DNA of 13,509 nucleotides, from contig JBDSYA010000333.1 of assembly GCA_039925865.1 (NCBI GenBank), positions 1 to 13,509 on the forward strand. The letters are read 5' to 3'. The position numbers and the translations under genes are program-made. The DNA comes from JBDSYA01 sp039925865. GTDB lineage: Bacteria > Bacteroidota > Ignavibacteria > Tepidaquicellales > Tepidaquicellaceae. Each line of letters begins with the position of its first letter. Position 1 is the first letter of the stretch. Positions 6,186 to 13,490 of the stretch are shown here, piece by piece. The notes beneath the pieces were generated by a model that saw only the letters and a list, made by a program, of their open reading frames with translations, did no database searches and was not told where the DNA came from.

Positions 6186-7832
6186 ATGCCTGAAGAAACA
6201 AATTATAAAGAAAAATTTCCCGCAGCATTTCCTAAGCTTACTGAAGATCAGATGAAAGCTATTGGAGATATTGCCCAGTGCAAAACTTATCATAACGGAG
6301 AATACCTGATAAAATCCGGAGAAACTGAATTTCAGTTTCATGTTATAAGAAAAGGTGAAGTGGAAATAATTGACAGGACGGATGATAAGCCAAAAACTAT
6401 TCTTGTGCATGAAGCAATGGAGTTTACGGGTGATATAGCAAACTTTACGGGCAGAGCTTCAAATGTTGATGCTGCTGCACGGGGAGATGTCGAAGTGTAT
6501 CAGATATGTTCGGAAGATCTTAAAAATATTATCAGCACCCGGCCTGAATTAAGTGATATAATTTTGAATGCTTTTATAGCAAGAAGCGATGCTTTGAAAG
6601 AATCAGGTTTCACAGGGTTGCGGGTCATTGGATCACAGTTTTCGACCGACACTTTCCGAATCAGAGATTTTCTATCAAAGAATTGCATTATATACACATA
6701 CATTGATTCTGATAATGATCAGATTGTAAATGGACTTCTTCACAAATTTAATGTGAATCTGAAACAAATGCCTATTGTGGTAAATGGTGACAAATGGATT
6801 CTCCGAAATCCTGCAAATGTTGACCTGGCAGAAAAGACAGGTCTTAAGCAGCAGTTTGAAGAAGTATTATACGATCTTGCAATAGTTGGTGCGGGTCCGG
6901 CAGGTTTAGCGGCGGCTGTTTATGCTGCATCTGAAGGTTTGAAAACTGTAGTTCTTGAAGCTATTGCCCCGGGAGGGCAGGCAGGAACAAGCTCAATGAT
7001 AGAAAATTATCTGGGTTTTCCTACAGGAATTTCAGGTTCTGAGCTTGCTTCACGCGCAACTATACAGGCCGAAAAATTTGGTGCGATATTGAATATTCCC
7101 ACAAAGGTGAAAAAGTTATCTTTTAATAATAATCACAAGATAATAGAAATTGAATCGGGTGAAAAAATTTCATCAAAAGCATTACTGATCTGTACAGGCG
7201 CAACCTACAGAAAACTTAACGTTAAGAATCTGGAAAAATTTGAAGGCAGGGGAGTCTATTATGCCGCAACTCATACAGAGGCAACAATGTGCGGTACTGA
7301 AGCAGCGGTGGTTGTTGGCGGAGGTAATTCAGCGGGACAGGCTGCGGTATTTATTTCATCAAATGTTAAGAAAGTTTTTATTTTAATCAGGGGAAGTAAG
7401 TTATCAGACACAATGAGCAGGTATTTATCCCAGCGTATTGAGGAGATCGCTAATATTGAACTGATAATAGATTCAGAAATCACTGAGTTAATGGGAGAAG
7501 AACGGATTGAACAAATTCATATTGAGAATAATAAAACAAAAGAGAAAAGAATTTTAGATGCTAACGCAGTCTTCTCTTTTATCGGGGCTGTTCCAAATAC
7601 TGACTGGCTGCCGGTAGAAATTGACAAAGATAAAAGTGGCTTTATCAATACAGGTTCCACACTAAATAAAGGCGAGGGATTGAACAGGCGACCATATTTA
7701 TTAGAAACAAGTATGCCTGGTGTATTTGCCGCTGGAGATGTCAGAAGTAAATCATCTAAGCGTGTATCATCTGCCGTTGGTGAAGGTTCTATTACTGTTC
7801 AATTTGTTCATGAATACTTGAAAGAACTATAG
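6186..7832 (+). CDS. Cyclic-nucleotide-binding / glutaredoxin-like / thioredoxin-reductase-like fusion flavoprotein
   Basis: A 548-residue three-part protein. Residues about 15-135 form a cNMP-binding (CAP_ED) domain (NGEYLIKSGETEFQFHVIRKGEVEII; GD-IANFTGRASNV as the phosphate-binding loop). Residues about 144-220 resemble a glutaredoxin fold (LRVIGSQFSTDTFRIRDFLSKN, then QMPIVVNGD) in which the usual CxxC is absent (FSTDTF). Residues 228-548 are a thioredoxin-reductase-like flavoprotein: FAD motif GAGPAG (235-240), PGGQ (262-265), ENYLGFP (273-279), TGAT (337-340), NADPH motif GGGNSAG (378-384) and the second FAD motif GVFAAGDVR (512-520). The redox CxxC of true thioredoxin reductase is missing; the region reads ATHTEATMCG, with one Cys. 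This architecture is known in bacteria and is usually annotated as an FAD-dependent oxidoreductase. The electron acceptor is unknown. The ATG has no Shine-Dalgarno. The next gene is convergent. Confidence 0.9.
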   Translation: MPEETNYKEKFPAAFPKLTEDQMKAIGDIAQCKTYHNGEYLIKSGETEFQFHVIRKGEVEIIDRTDDKPKTILVHEAMEFTGDIANFTGRASNVDAAARGDVEVYQICSEDLKNIISTRPELSDIILNAFIARSDALKESGFTGLRVIGSQFSTDTFRIRDFLSKNCIIYTYIDSDNDQIVNGLLHKFNVNLKQMPIVVNGDKWILRNPANVDLAEKTGLKQQFEEVLYDLAIVGAGPAGLAAAVYAASEGLKTVVLEAIAPGGQAGTSSMIENYLGFPTGISGSELASRATIQAEKFGAILNIPTKVKKLSFNNNHKIIEIESGEKISSKALLICTGATYRKLNVKNLEKFEGRGVYYAATHTEATMCGTEAAVVVGGGNSAGQAAVFISSNVKKVFILIRGSKLSDTMSRYLSQRIEEIANIELIIDSEITELMGEERIEQIHIENNKTKEKRILDANAVFSFIGAVPNTDWLPVEIDKDKSGFINTGSTLNKGEGLNRRPYLLETSMPGVFAAGDVRSKSSKRVSSAVGEGSITVQFVHEYLKEL

Positions 7833-7883
7833 ATGTTCTTCCTAAGTCCTTCTCAATATAGTAGTTAGAGTTTACTGTTAATG

Positions 7884-9572
7884 TTAAATCTTCCGCTTCT
7901 GCTTATTTGATTTAGTCATTTCCATTTCATCCACAAAAATAATTCTGTAAACCAACATTATCCCTCCGATGGCTGCCATTAAAAAAAAGATCATTGCAAG
8001 ACCTGGGTAACCAATTATTTTAAATGATGTTTCGAGCCTCATTATAAGAGCCGCACCAATTATCAAAGCAGCGATTATCAATCCCATGGTTATACGGTTA
8101 GCTACTTTCTGAAAACCATTCATTAAATAAACTTCATCTACTGCATTTACTTTAATTTTGATCTCATCATCAGTGACCTTATCCATAATTTTATTTACTC
8201 TTGAAGGTAACTTTTCAAAAAACTCCTTTGCCTCAAGAAGGATCTCATAAGGTTTTTGCGATGAAGCTGATTTAGAAAATTTCTTCTTCATCAGTTCATT
8301 TGCATTCCTCTGAATACTTTCATTTGGATCAAATAACGGGTCCAACGTCTTTCCTACCTTATCTAAATTTAGAAGGGTTTTGCCAAGCATTGTTAATTCG
8401 TTTGGTACAAGAATTCCGTTTCTTCCTGAGACCTTGGTCATTTCAAGAATTATTCTTCCTAATTCAAGATCACCAAGTTTTGTTGACCTGTTGATTGCGA
8501 TCAGTTCATTCAACTGACTCTTGAATTCCTGTTTGTTAAAAAACTCAGTTTGTTTTCCAATCTTTATAGCATAATCTGCAACTTCATCACCCCTGCCATC
8601 ACCAATTGCCAGCATGATGTGCAGTAAATTGGACTGCAGTTCACCTGAAATGTATCCAACCATGCCCAGATCCAGAAGTGCAAGTTTATTATCATCAGTA
8701 ATGAAAACATTACCCGGATGAGGATCCGAATGATAAAAGCCGTCAATGAGAATTTGTTTAAGGTATGCTTTAAATAAAGACTCAGCAATTTTTTTTCCGT
8801 CAAGGTCGAGTTTTTTTAAAGGACTGATCGAAGTGATCTTTGTTCCTTTTATAAAATCCATTGTAAGGACTTTTGAAGTACAATAATCTTCAACAGGCAA
8901 AGGTACAACTATATCTTCGAACTCACTGAGATTAGCCGAAAGAATTTTAAGATTTTGTACTTCATTTTTATAATCCAATTCTCTTAAAATTGCTTTACGA
9001 AATTCTTCTATCATGGAATGTATCATATATCTTTTTCCCATCTCAGTATGCTCCTGCACAAACTCACCAATCTCATCAAAGGCAGCAAGGTCTTCTATTA
9101 TCTTTGCCCTGATCCCCGGCCGTTGTATCTTAACAACGACTTCTCTGCCGTCCGGAAGTATTGCCTTATGAACCTGACCGATCGATGCTGCTCCGACAGG
9201 CTCAACGTCAAAATCTTTAAAGGCTTTTGAAAATCTCATTGGAATTTCTTTAGACAAAATCTCTTCCACTTCGCTGAAAGGTATTTGCTGAACACCGTCC
9301 TGCAATCTTTCAAGTACTAATAAATATTGTTCAGGCAGCATGTCGGAACGTGTAGACAGGAACTGTCCCAGCTTTATATATGTAGGACCAAGTTTTTCCA
9401 GATCACCCGGAAGATCTTCAATTTTTGCTACAGGACTTTCTTCCCTGTCTTCATCAAGAAGTTTTTCTTCTGCTCCTCCTGCAGTGAGGAGATCTTTACT
9501 TCCGTATTTAAGAAATAGTCTTGAAAGATCTTTATATCTTTTGAGATGCTGAGGACTTAGTGAAATTCCCAT
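7884..9572 (-). CDS. ABC1/UbiB-family atypical protein kinase
   Basis: A 562-residue membrane-anchored kinase-like protein, close to the usual length of about 540-560. Family marks in order: the KxGQ motif LGPTYIKLGQFLSTRSD (61-77) that covers the active site; the Ala-rich nucleotide loop EPVGAASIGQVHKA (124-137); the VAIK-type lysine in VVVKIQRPG (145-153); the ExD motif in RELDY (197-201); the catalytic loop HSDPHPGN (281-288); and LLDLGMVG (299-306), with the DLG metal site. Two hydrophobic helices at the C-terminus (about 503-521 and 525-550) anchor it, followed by a basic tail. UbiB/COQ8 proteins act as ATPases that aid quinone or isoprenoid handling. In this likely menaquinone-using group the substrate is unknown. 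The ATG at 9572 has no Shine-Dalgarno. It converges on the reductase-like gene with a 51-base gap. Confidence 0.93.
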   Translation of the reverse strand: MGISLSPQHLKRYKDLSRLFLKYGSKDLLTAGGAEEKLLDEDREESPVAKIEDLPGDLEKLGPTYIKLGQFLSTRSDMLPEQYLLVLERLQDGVQQIPFSEVEEILSKEIPMRFSKAFKDFDVEPVGAASIGQVHKAILPDGREVVVKIQRPGIRAKIIEDLAAFDEIGEFVQEHTEMGKRYMIHSMIEEFRKAILRELDYKNEVQNLKILSANLSEFEDIVVPLPVEDYCTSKVLTMDFIKGTKITSISPLKKLDLDGKKIAESLFKAYLKQILIDGFYHSDPHPGNVFITDDNKLALLDLGMVGYISGELQSNLLHIMLAIGDGRGDEVADYAIKIGKQTEFFNKQEFKSQLNELIAINRSTKLGDLELGRIILEMTKVSGRNGILVPNELTMLGKTLLNLDKVGKTLDPLFDPNESIQRNANELMKKKFSKSASSQKPYEILLEAKEFFEKLPSRVNKIMDKVTDDEIKIKVNAVDEVYLMNGFQKVANRITMGLIIAALIIGAALIMRLETSFKIIGYPGLAMIFFLMAAIGGIMLVYRIIFVDEMEMTKSNKQKRKI

Positions 9573-9713
9573 AATTTAGTTTTATTTATCGAATTAATTT
9601 CCATTTCAATTACATGTATTATGCCAACTCATTCTTCAAATTTCAACTCATAATAATATATTCAGATGTCAGAAAAATTTATTTTGTCAATTTTGGCGTA
9701 ATTTCAAAATTTA

Positions 9714-10100
9714 TTAAATAATGTTTAGCCCAATGAAGTCTGCTATTTTATTTAAAGAATATAATAATAAAATTAAAATATATTGTAACACGGACATAAG
9801 CAAAATTAATCTTACATAAGAATACATTTCCATTTGCGTATTACCCAGCATCAGATCAGAAAATTTTATTATCATTTTTAAAAAACACATTCCAATAAAG
9901 ATCCCCGCAGGAATAATTATTAGTAAACTAAAAATAGTCAGGGTGAAATTATCAATGATCAATTGCAAAATTATATATACCACAATTATTCCTGAAAATA
10001 TATTAAACATTGCAATCAATATTCCGCTGGTTACACTGACAACTGTTTTGGAGGTTTCTTCATAAATAAAAAACTTCCTCATAGCATTAAGCTCGATCAT
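9714..10100 (-). CDS. Hypothetical membrane protein, three helices
   Basis: A 128-residue protein that I do not recognise. It has a short charged N-terminus (MRKFFIYEETSK), then hydrophobic stretches around 24-50, 54-77 and 96-115. A polar segment FSDLMLGNTQMEMYSYVR (about 80-97) sits between the second and third. Composition is rich in Ile and Leu, with one Cys and no obvious catalytic motif. ATG 10100 gives the longest form. A second Met at residue 7 (MRKFF) is an alternative start. It lies upstream of, and in the same direction as, the UbiB-like kinase, 141 bases away, so a shared transcript is possible. It is divergent from the DUF1579-like secreted protein. Confidence 0.7.
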   Translation of the reverse strand: MIELNAMRKFFIYEETSKTVVSVTSGILIAMFNIFSGIIVVYIILQLIIDNFTLTIFSLLIIIPAGIFIGMCFLKMIIKFSDLMLGNTQMEMYSYVRLILLMSVLQYILILLLYSLNKIADFIGLNII

Positions 10101-10190
10101 TTGTAAAAATAATTATTTTTATGAGAACGGGCAAGTTGTATTCAAAATGTAATTATATCCGAATTAAGGCTACTGGAATGTTGATCACCC

Positions 10191-10208
10191 ATCTCATATA
10201 TATGAGAT
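10191..10208. promoter_or_regulatory. 18-bp perfect palindrome in divergent intergenic region
   Basis: ATCTCATATATATGAGAT is identical to its own reverse complement. It sits in the 171-base spacer between the divergent genes at 10100 (minus) and 10272 (plus), 63 bases ahead of the latter. Length, symmetry and position fit an operator for a dimeric repressor or activator. No regulator gene adjoins it, so the binding protein is unknown. Confidence 0.5.
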
Positions 10209-10271
10209 TTATTGAAATAACTTTTAAACTTATTTTAATACAATTCTCAATAAATTAAAAAAATAATTTTT

Positions 10272-10769
10272 ATGAACAAATTTAAAACAATACTTTTGCT
10301 TTTTACTGTATTAATGAATTCAAATTTAATTGCTCAGCAGAATGACAAAACATTAGATTTTTGGATAGGGAAATGGGATGCCTACTGGAATGACTCTCTA
10401 AAGGGCACCAATCAAATTAACGTGACGATGAATGGTTATATAGTAGAGGAGAATTTTTCCACTAATGATGGGACATTTACTGGTAAAAGTTGGTCAGCTT
10501 TTGATTCGGTTACAAATCTTTGGAAACAGACATGGGTAGACAACTCCGGCGCATATATGACTTTTGCAGGAGGGGGTGAAGGAAATAAAGTAATCTTAAA
10601 TATGATAGAGGCGCGGAAAAACAAATCCAACAAGAATTATTACATGAGAATGGTTTTTTCAGATATAAATGATGACCAGTTTGAATGGAACTGGCAGAGT
10701 TCAGTAGATAAGATTTCCTGGAAACCGGCGTGGACAATACATTATAAAAGAGCGGAAAGTAAAGAATAA
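10272..10769 (+). CDS. Secreted DUF1579-like protein
   Basis: A 165-residue exported protein. The signal peptide is MNKFKTILLLFTVLMNSNLIAQ, with cleavage before QN. The mature part has the pattern of DUF1579-type lipocalin-like barrels: LDFWIGKWDAYW (29-40), a GTNQI strand, NGYIVEENF (54-62), TGKSWSAFDSVTNLWKQTWVDNSGAYM (about 70-96), and AGGGEGNKVIL. The conserved Trp residues and the WxQTWVDN block are the best evidence. Function is not established for the family. Small hydrophobic ligand binding is a guess based on barrel shape. ATG 10272 follows an A-rich leader without Shine-Dalgarno. It stands alone, with a palindrome upstream and a gene-poor region downstream. Confidence 0.75.
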   Translation: MNKFKTILLLFTVLMNSNLIAQQNDKTLDFWIGKWDAYWNDSLKGTNQINVTMNGYIVEENFSTNDGTFTGKSWSAFDSVTNLWKQTWVDNSGAYMTFAGGGEGNKVILNMIEARKNKSNKNYYMRMVFSDINDDQFEWNWQSSVDKISWKPAWTIHYKRAESKE

Positions 10770-10803
10770 ATTGTCACAATGAAAGTAAGCGAAAAGATAT
10801 ACT

Positions 10804-10899
10804 TGTCATTTTGTATGAGCCGGTGAAGCAATTGAAGCAAAACAATCACCATAAATCCATTTTAGTGTAACTAAATTCTTCTCTTCGCTCAGAATAACA
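10804..10899. repeat. Decayed dispersed inverted repeat
   Basis: The left end TGTCATTTTGTATGAGC and the right end CTTCGCTCAGAATAACA are approximate inverted copies. They resemble the widespread TGTCATTCTGAGCGAAG spacer repeat found in many bacterial genomes. About 60 unrelated bases lie between. The match is imperfect and the element may be a remnant. Confidence 0.35.
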
Positions 10900-10923
10900 A
10901 TAAATATTATCAGTTCTTAAAAA

Positions 10924-10967
10924 CAAAAAAAAATCCCTGCACGGAATTAATGGAAATGTGCAGGGAT
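10924..10967 (-). terminator. Rho-independent terminator, minus strand
   Basis: Perfect 10-bp arms ATCCCTGCAC (10933-10942) and GTGCAGGGAT (10958-10967) flank a 15-base loop. On the minus strand the stem is followed by nine T residues, then G and more T. It would stop minus-strand transcripts, most simply that of the merR/thioredoxin operon about 270 bases upstream. Confidence 0.75.
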
Positions 10968-10988
10968 AAATTAAAGGAAGAACAAAAT

Positions 10989-11075
10989 ATGAAAGAACGA
11001 TTGCCGGAGGGCTCCGGCTGTTTGGAACAACGTAAACATTTTGTAAATGGTTCACAGAAATTTAAAAAAATTTAA
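10989..11075 (+). CDS. Possible 28-residue micro-ORF
   Basis: ATG 10989 to TAA 11073-11075 encodes MKERLPEGSGCLEQRKHFV and a lysine-rich end. A good AAAGGAAG lies eight bases upstream, which is unusual for this window. Codons 5-10 overlap a GC-rich palindrome, so the frame may be an accident of a structured repeat. No homologue is recognised. Confidence 0.25.
   Translation: MKERLPEGSGCLEQRKHFVNGSQKFKKI
11003..11018. repeat. GC-rich REP-like inverted repeat
   Basis: GCCGGAG and CTCCGGC are exact inverted arms separated by GG, which stands out in AT-rich DNA. The size and GC content fit a REP-type palindrome. A related GCCTCCGGC patch lies near 2193. Confidence 0.4.
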
Positions 11076-11239
11076 TTTTAATTTATTAATTCCTTTTTAG
11101 TCAACTTAAACAATATAAAATCATATACACAAAGCTTCCTTCAACATAATGAACTCTGAAAAGTATTTAGTCTTCGTTTATTATTTTTATAAAAGTCGAA
11201 AGAAGAGTCGTCAATAAAAAATAATTTTTTTAATGCCTT

Positions 11240-11506
11240 CTATAAAATAGAACTTCCTATGCCTAATGACCTTAATGTTTCAATGTTGATACCTTTATTA
11301 CTGCAGCAATCTGCAAGAACTCCGTTTATAACTACAGAAGGCAGCGATATTATATTATAGTTTTTACTCTTTTCAAGTGCCGATTTATCTTCTCTGACAT
11401 TTAATACTTCTACTTCACAGCTGTCGCAAGTTTCTTTCCTGATCTTCTGCACCTGTTCTTCACAAATAGGGCAGCCTGCAGTAAAGATTTCGATTTTTCT
11501 TTTCAT
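11240..11506 (-). CDS. Cysteine-rich thioredoxin/glutaredoxin-fold protein
   Basis: An 88-residue cytoplasmic protein with a thioredoxin-like beginning KIEIFTAGCPICEEQVQKI (4-22), including active-site CPIC at 12-15, and the cis-Pro loop SLPSVVING (54-62). It carries four extra cysteines: CDSC (27-30) and a CC pair (67-68, LADCCSNKG). Six cysteines in 88 residues suggest metal or metalloid binding or a thiol relay rather than a simple disulfide reductase. Such proteins are known beside MerR regulators. It starts four bases after the stop of the merR-like gene, so the two are co-transcribed. The likely role is to reduce, carry or sequester the metal that the regulator senses, which is inference from context. 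No metal transporter or mercuric reductase adjoins it. Confidence 0.8.
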   Translation of the reverse strand: MKRKIEIFTAGCPICEEQVQKIRKETCDSCEVEVLNVREDKSALEKSKNYNIISLPSVVINGVLADCCSNKGINIETLRSLGIGSSIL

Positions 11507-11510
11507 TTTT

Positions 11511-11894
11511 CTATGATTGAGTTTTTAAAATTGATTTCATTATTGAGCAATTATCAATGGATCCTGTAACCGGGCATTTCTTTAGAAGAAATTTCAATTT
11601 CTTATTTAAATTATTCAGGTTGCTTATTCTGCTTTCCACATCTTTAATTTTTTCTGAAGTTAATTCAAACAGATCTTCGCATTCATTGGTATTGAATATT
11701 TCTTTAACCTCTCTTAAAGTAAAACCCAGGGCTTTTGCCCTCAATATATAATTTATTTTAATATTGTAATCATTATTGTATTCTCTGTAGCCATTCTTCG
11801 ACCTTTTAGGCTTGGGTAAAAGTTTTAGCTTCTCATAATACCTTATGGTATCTATGTTTACATTCGATAATTTTGCTAATTGTCCGATTGTCAT
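11511..11894 (-). CDS. MerR-family metal-responsive regulator (Hg/Pb-type cysteine triad)
   Basis: A 127-residue regulator from ATG 11894. A TTG three codons earlier (11903) is possible but lies inside the promoter element. The N-terminal winged helix is typical: MTIGQLAKLSNVNIDTIRYYEK, then GYREYNNDY and LRAKALGFTLREVKEIF. The long dimerisation helix follows. Counting from this ATG, cysteines fall at 72 (NECED), 107 (KKCPVTG) and 116 (DNCSIM). Their spacing of 35 and 9 equals that of Tn501 MerR (82, 117, 126) and of the lead sensor PbrR (79, 114, 123). CadR has 35 and 7. It should therefore bind a soft metal ion through three thiolates and twist its own promoter. It heads a two-gene operon with the cysteine-rich thioredoxin-fold protein. 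Mercury versus lead cannot be decided from the sequence. Confidence 0.88.
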   Translation of the reverse strand: MTIGQLAKLSNVNIDTIRYYEKLKLLPKPKRSKNGYREYNNDYNIKINYILRAKALGFTLREVKEIFNTNECEDLFELTSEKIKDVESRISNLNNLNKKLKFLLKKCPVTGSIDNCSIMKSILKTQS

Positions 11895-11900
11895 GCTATA

Positions 11901-11934
11901 CAAAATTACAGTATTGAGTATAGTCCTGAGTCAA
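11901..11934 (-). promoter_or_regulatory. MerR-type promoter/operator of the metal operon
   Basis: On the minus strand TTGACT (11934-11929) and TAATTTTG (11908-11901) are 20 bases apart, longer than the usual 17 and typical of MerR-activated promoters. TAATTTTG also fits the Bacteroidetes TAnnTTTG element. The 20-base spacer CAGGACTATACTCAATACTG has imperfect dyad symmetry exactly at its centre (CAG/CTG plus two further pairs). Only six bases separate the element from the ATG at 11894, so the mRNA should be nearly or fully leaderless. Confidence 0.7.
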
Positions 11935-12149
11935 GTACATTAATTTATACACAGAGAATTATACTAAGAATTTTTTATAATTGATCTTCTTTAACGTTTA
12001 ACTGTAAGGATTGAAATAAGCACCCTAATAGAGCCAAATGTATATAGCTTAGGCTTTCACAAAGTCATGTGTGTCAGAGAAATGTACTCCATGCTTATTT
12101 TCGTATAGAGTTTTGCCTGACGCAAAAAGATTCCCACAAGGATTAACAA

Positions 12150-13394
12150 TTACTTTACTAAAGTTGTCAGTTTATTCGCCGGAAGATCCAAAATTTCCCT
12201 TGCAGCATAACCTGTGTTATTCAAAGTATACAAACCATTTAGTAGTCCCGGCATTTCGTGATTGTAGTCAACTGCATTTGTCATCATAATGACAGATACA
12301 TCAGTGAGGGGATCATAAAACATTTGTGAAAGATATCCTTTGATGTTGCCATTGTGTCCGTATCCGAGATTCTCCACATAGAAGCATCCGAGTCCGTAGG
12401 TCTTATTATGTTCGGAGACAGTATTCTTCATCAGCTCAACACTTTTAGCTGTAAGGACACTCTCTCCTTTCATAAGAGAGCGGATATACTTATTAAGCAG
12501 GGCCATTGTTCCAATTCCATTTCCATCTGCCACATTCGCTGACATATTCTGCTTTTCAAGTACTAAAAAAGTCCCGCCTGGCATAAATATATTTCCTTTT
12601 ACAAAAGGTTCAGGGATAGAAATCTGTGATGATAAATAAGGAAAAAAGATTTCCATAGGTCCAGCTGTAGTTAAGCTTCCTGTAATATAATCATTCAAAT
12701 AATCTGCATAGTATTTCCTCTTGCCGCTTCTGAATGTATAAACTCTTTCAATAATTTCCCCCAGCATTGTATAGCCTGTGTTACTGTAATGAAAGCCTTG
12801 TCCCGGCGCAAAGTATGAAAGCTGATTCAATGCATCCTGATTAACCAACTCATTAAGCTCAAATTGAAAACCCGAATCCTTCTTTGTCATGTATTCAACA
12901 TAGGTTAATCCATCAAGGCCCGGCACGCTGTCATTGTCAATATCATAAACACCAGCTGAATGATTAAGCAATTGTTCAATTGTAATCTGATCTTTATATG
13001 GAATGTTGAAATCAGGACTGTCGGGAATAAAAGGTATAGTGCTTCCTGGAATGAGATCTGTGATCTTTGATTTTATATCAAGCCAACCGTCTTCCTGCAT
13101 ATTCAATATTGAGGTCGCAGTAAAGTTCTTTGTATTACTTGCGAAACGAAAGTAAGTATTTTCAGTAACAGGAGTTTCTCCAGGCGCATTTGAAGAAACA
13201 AAGATATAGTCTGAAGGTGTATGGATAAGTACATTCAGCGAAGGTATTTTATTCTTTGCAGCATTCTCGTATTCAATTCTGATGCTGTCAAGTACATGCT
13301 GTATCTTCTGAACCTTTGTGTGCTGAGCATTTACAGGATATACAGTTGAGCATAGTATTAAAAGAATAATAATGCAGGAATAATAAATTTTCAT
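12150..13394 (-). CDS. Exported serine hydrolase, beta-lactamase/DD-peptidase (S12) fold
   Basis: A 414-residue exported protein from ATG 13394. The signal peptide MKIYYSCIIILLILCSTVYPVNAQ starts there; an ATG 18 codons earlier would add a poor N-terminus. The three active-site elements of the beta-lactamase (class C / S12) family are present: SxxK as SNTK (S86, K89), YxN as YSN (203-205, HYSNTGYTMLG), and HxG as YGHNG (H347, G349) in place of KTG. LLNHSAGV (about 143-150) and the mature N-terminal segment also fit. Many such proteins are D-aminopeptidases, DD-carboxypeptidases or esterases rather than antibiotic hydrolases. HxG is the form seen in R61-type DD-peptidases. Periplasmic peptidoglycan or peptide trimming is the likeliest role. 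The gene is separated from the metal operon by about 255 bases and has no Shine-Dalgarno. Confidence 0.9.
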   Translation of the reverse strand: MKIYYSCIIILLILCSTVYPVNAQHTKVQKIQHVLDSIRIEYENAAKNKIPSLNVLIHTPSDYIFVSSNAPGETPVTENTYFRFASNTKNFTATSILNMQEDGWLDIKSKITDLIPGSTIPFIPDSPDFNIPYKDQITIEQLLNHSAGVYDIDNDSVPGLDGLTYVEYMTKKDSGFQFELNELVNQDALNQLSYFAPGQGFHYSNTGYTMLGEIIERVYTFRSGKRKYYADYLNDYITGSLTTAGPMEIFFPYLSSQISIPEPFVKGNIFMPGGTFLVLEKQNMSANVADGNGIGTMALLNKYIRSLMKGESVLTAKSVELMKNTVSEHNKTYGLGCFYVENLGYGHNGNIKGYLSQMFYDPLTDVSVIMMTNAVDYNHEMPGLLNGLYTLNNTGYAAREILDLPANKLTTLVK

Positions 13395-13464
13395 TAGTGT
13401 GAGTATTTTAATTGAAATAAAAGTAGTGCTTCCATAATTAATTTTCAATATCTGAATATATCAA

Positions 13465-13490
13465 GTGGTGCAGGGACTTGTCCCGACACT
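13465..13490. repeat. Short hairpin near the right edge
   Basis: GGGAC and GTCCC form a tight stem around TT, flanked by AGTG and CACT that can extend it through mismatches. It lies upstream of the serine hydrolase gene, and its GTGCAGGGA is shared with the hairpin at 10958-10966. It may be a terminator of a gene beyond the edge or a dispersed palindrome. Confidence 0.3.

Larger units (their letters stand above)
10770..11239. other. Gene-poor spacer with hairpins and a possible micro-ORF
   Basis: No gene of normal length is supported here. The stretch holds a decayed inverted-repeat-like segment (10804-10899), a strong hairpin with a T tract on the minus strand (10933-10967), a GC-rich 7-bp inverted repeat (11003-11018), and a 28-codon frame (10989-11075). 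From 11076 to 11239 only AT-rich DNA is seen. Confidence 0.7.

Noticed and set aside
6186..7832. Simple thioredoxin reductase (trxB).
   Set aside because: The N-terminal cNMP and glutaredoxin-like domains and the lack of CxxC exclude a standard TrxB.
8564..8803. Minus-strand frame within the UbiB-like kinase.
   Set aside because: It is an out-of-frame shadow of a strongly supported coding region.
11989..12016. Segment TTTAACTGTAAGGATTGAAAT resembles the 3' end of some type I/III CRISPR repeats.
   Set aside because: No second copy follows within a spacer length on either side and no cas genes are present, so a single chance match is the simplest reading.
12071..12289. Plus-strand open frame overlapping the end of the serine hydrolase.
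   Set aside because: It is mostly antisense to the hydrolase coding region, has no ribosome site and has no recognisable motif.
12150..13394. Antibiotic-resistance beta-lactamase.
   Set aside because: The SxxK, YxN and HxG elements fit the broad S12 hydrolase family. Nothing points specifically to drug hydrolysis, and HxG is more usual in peptidases and esterases.
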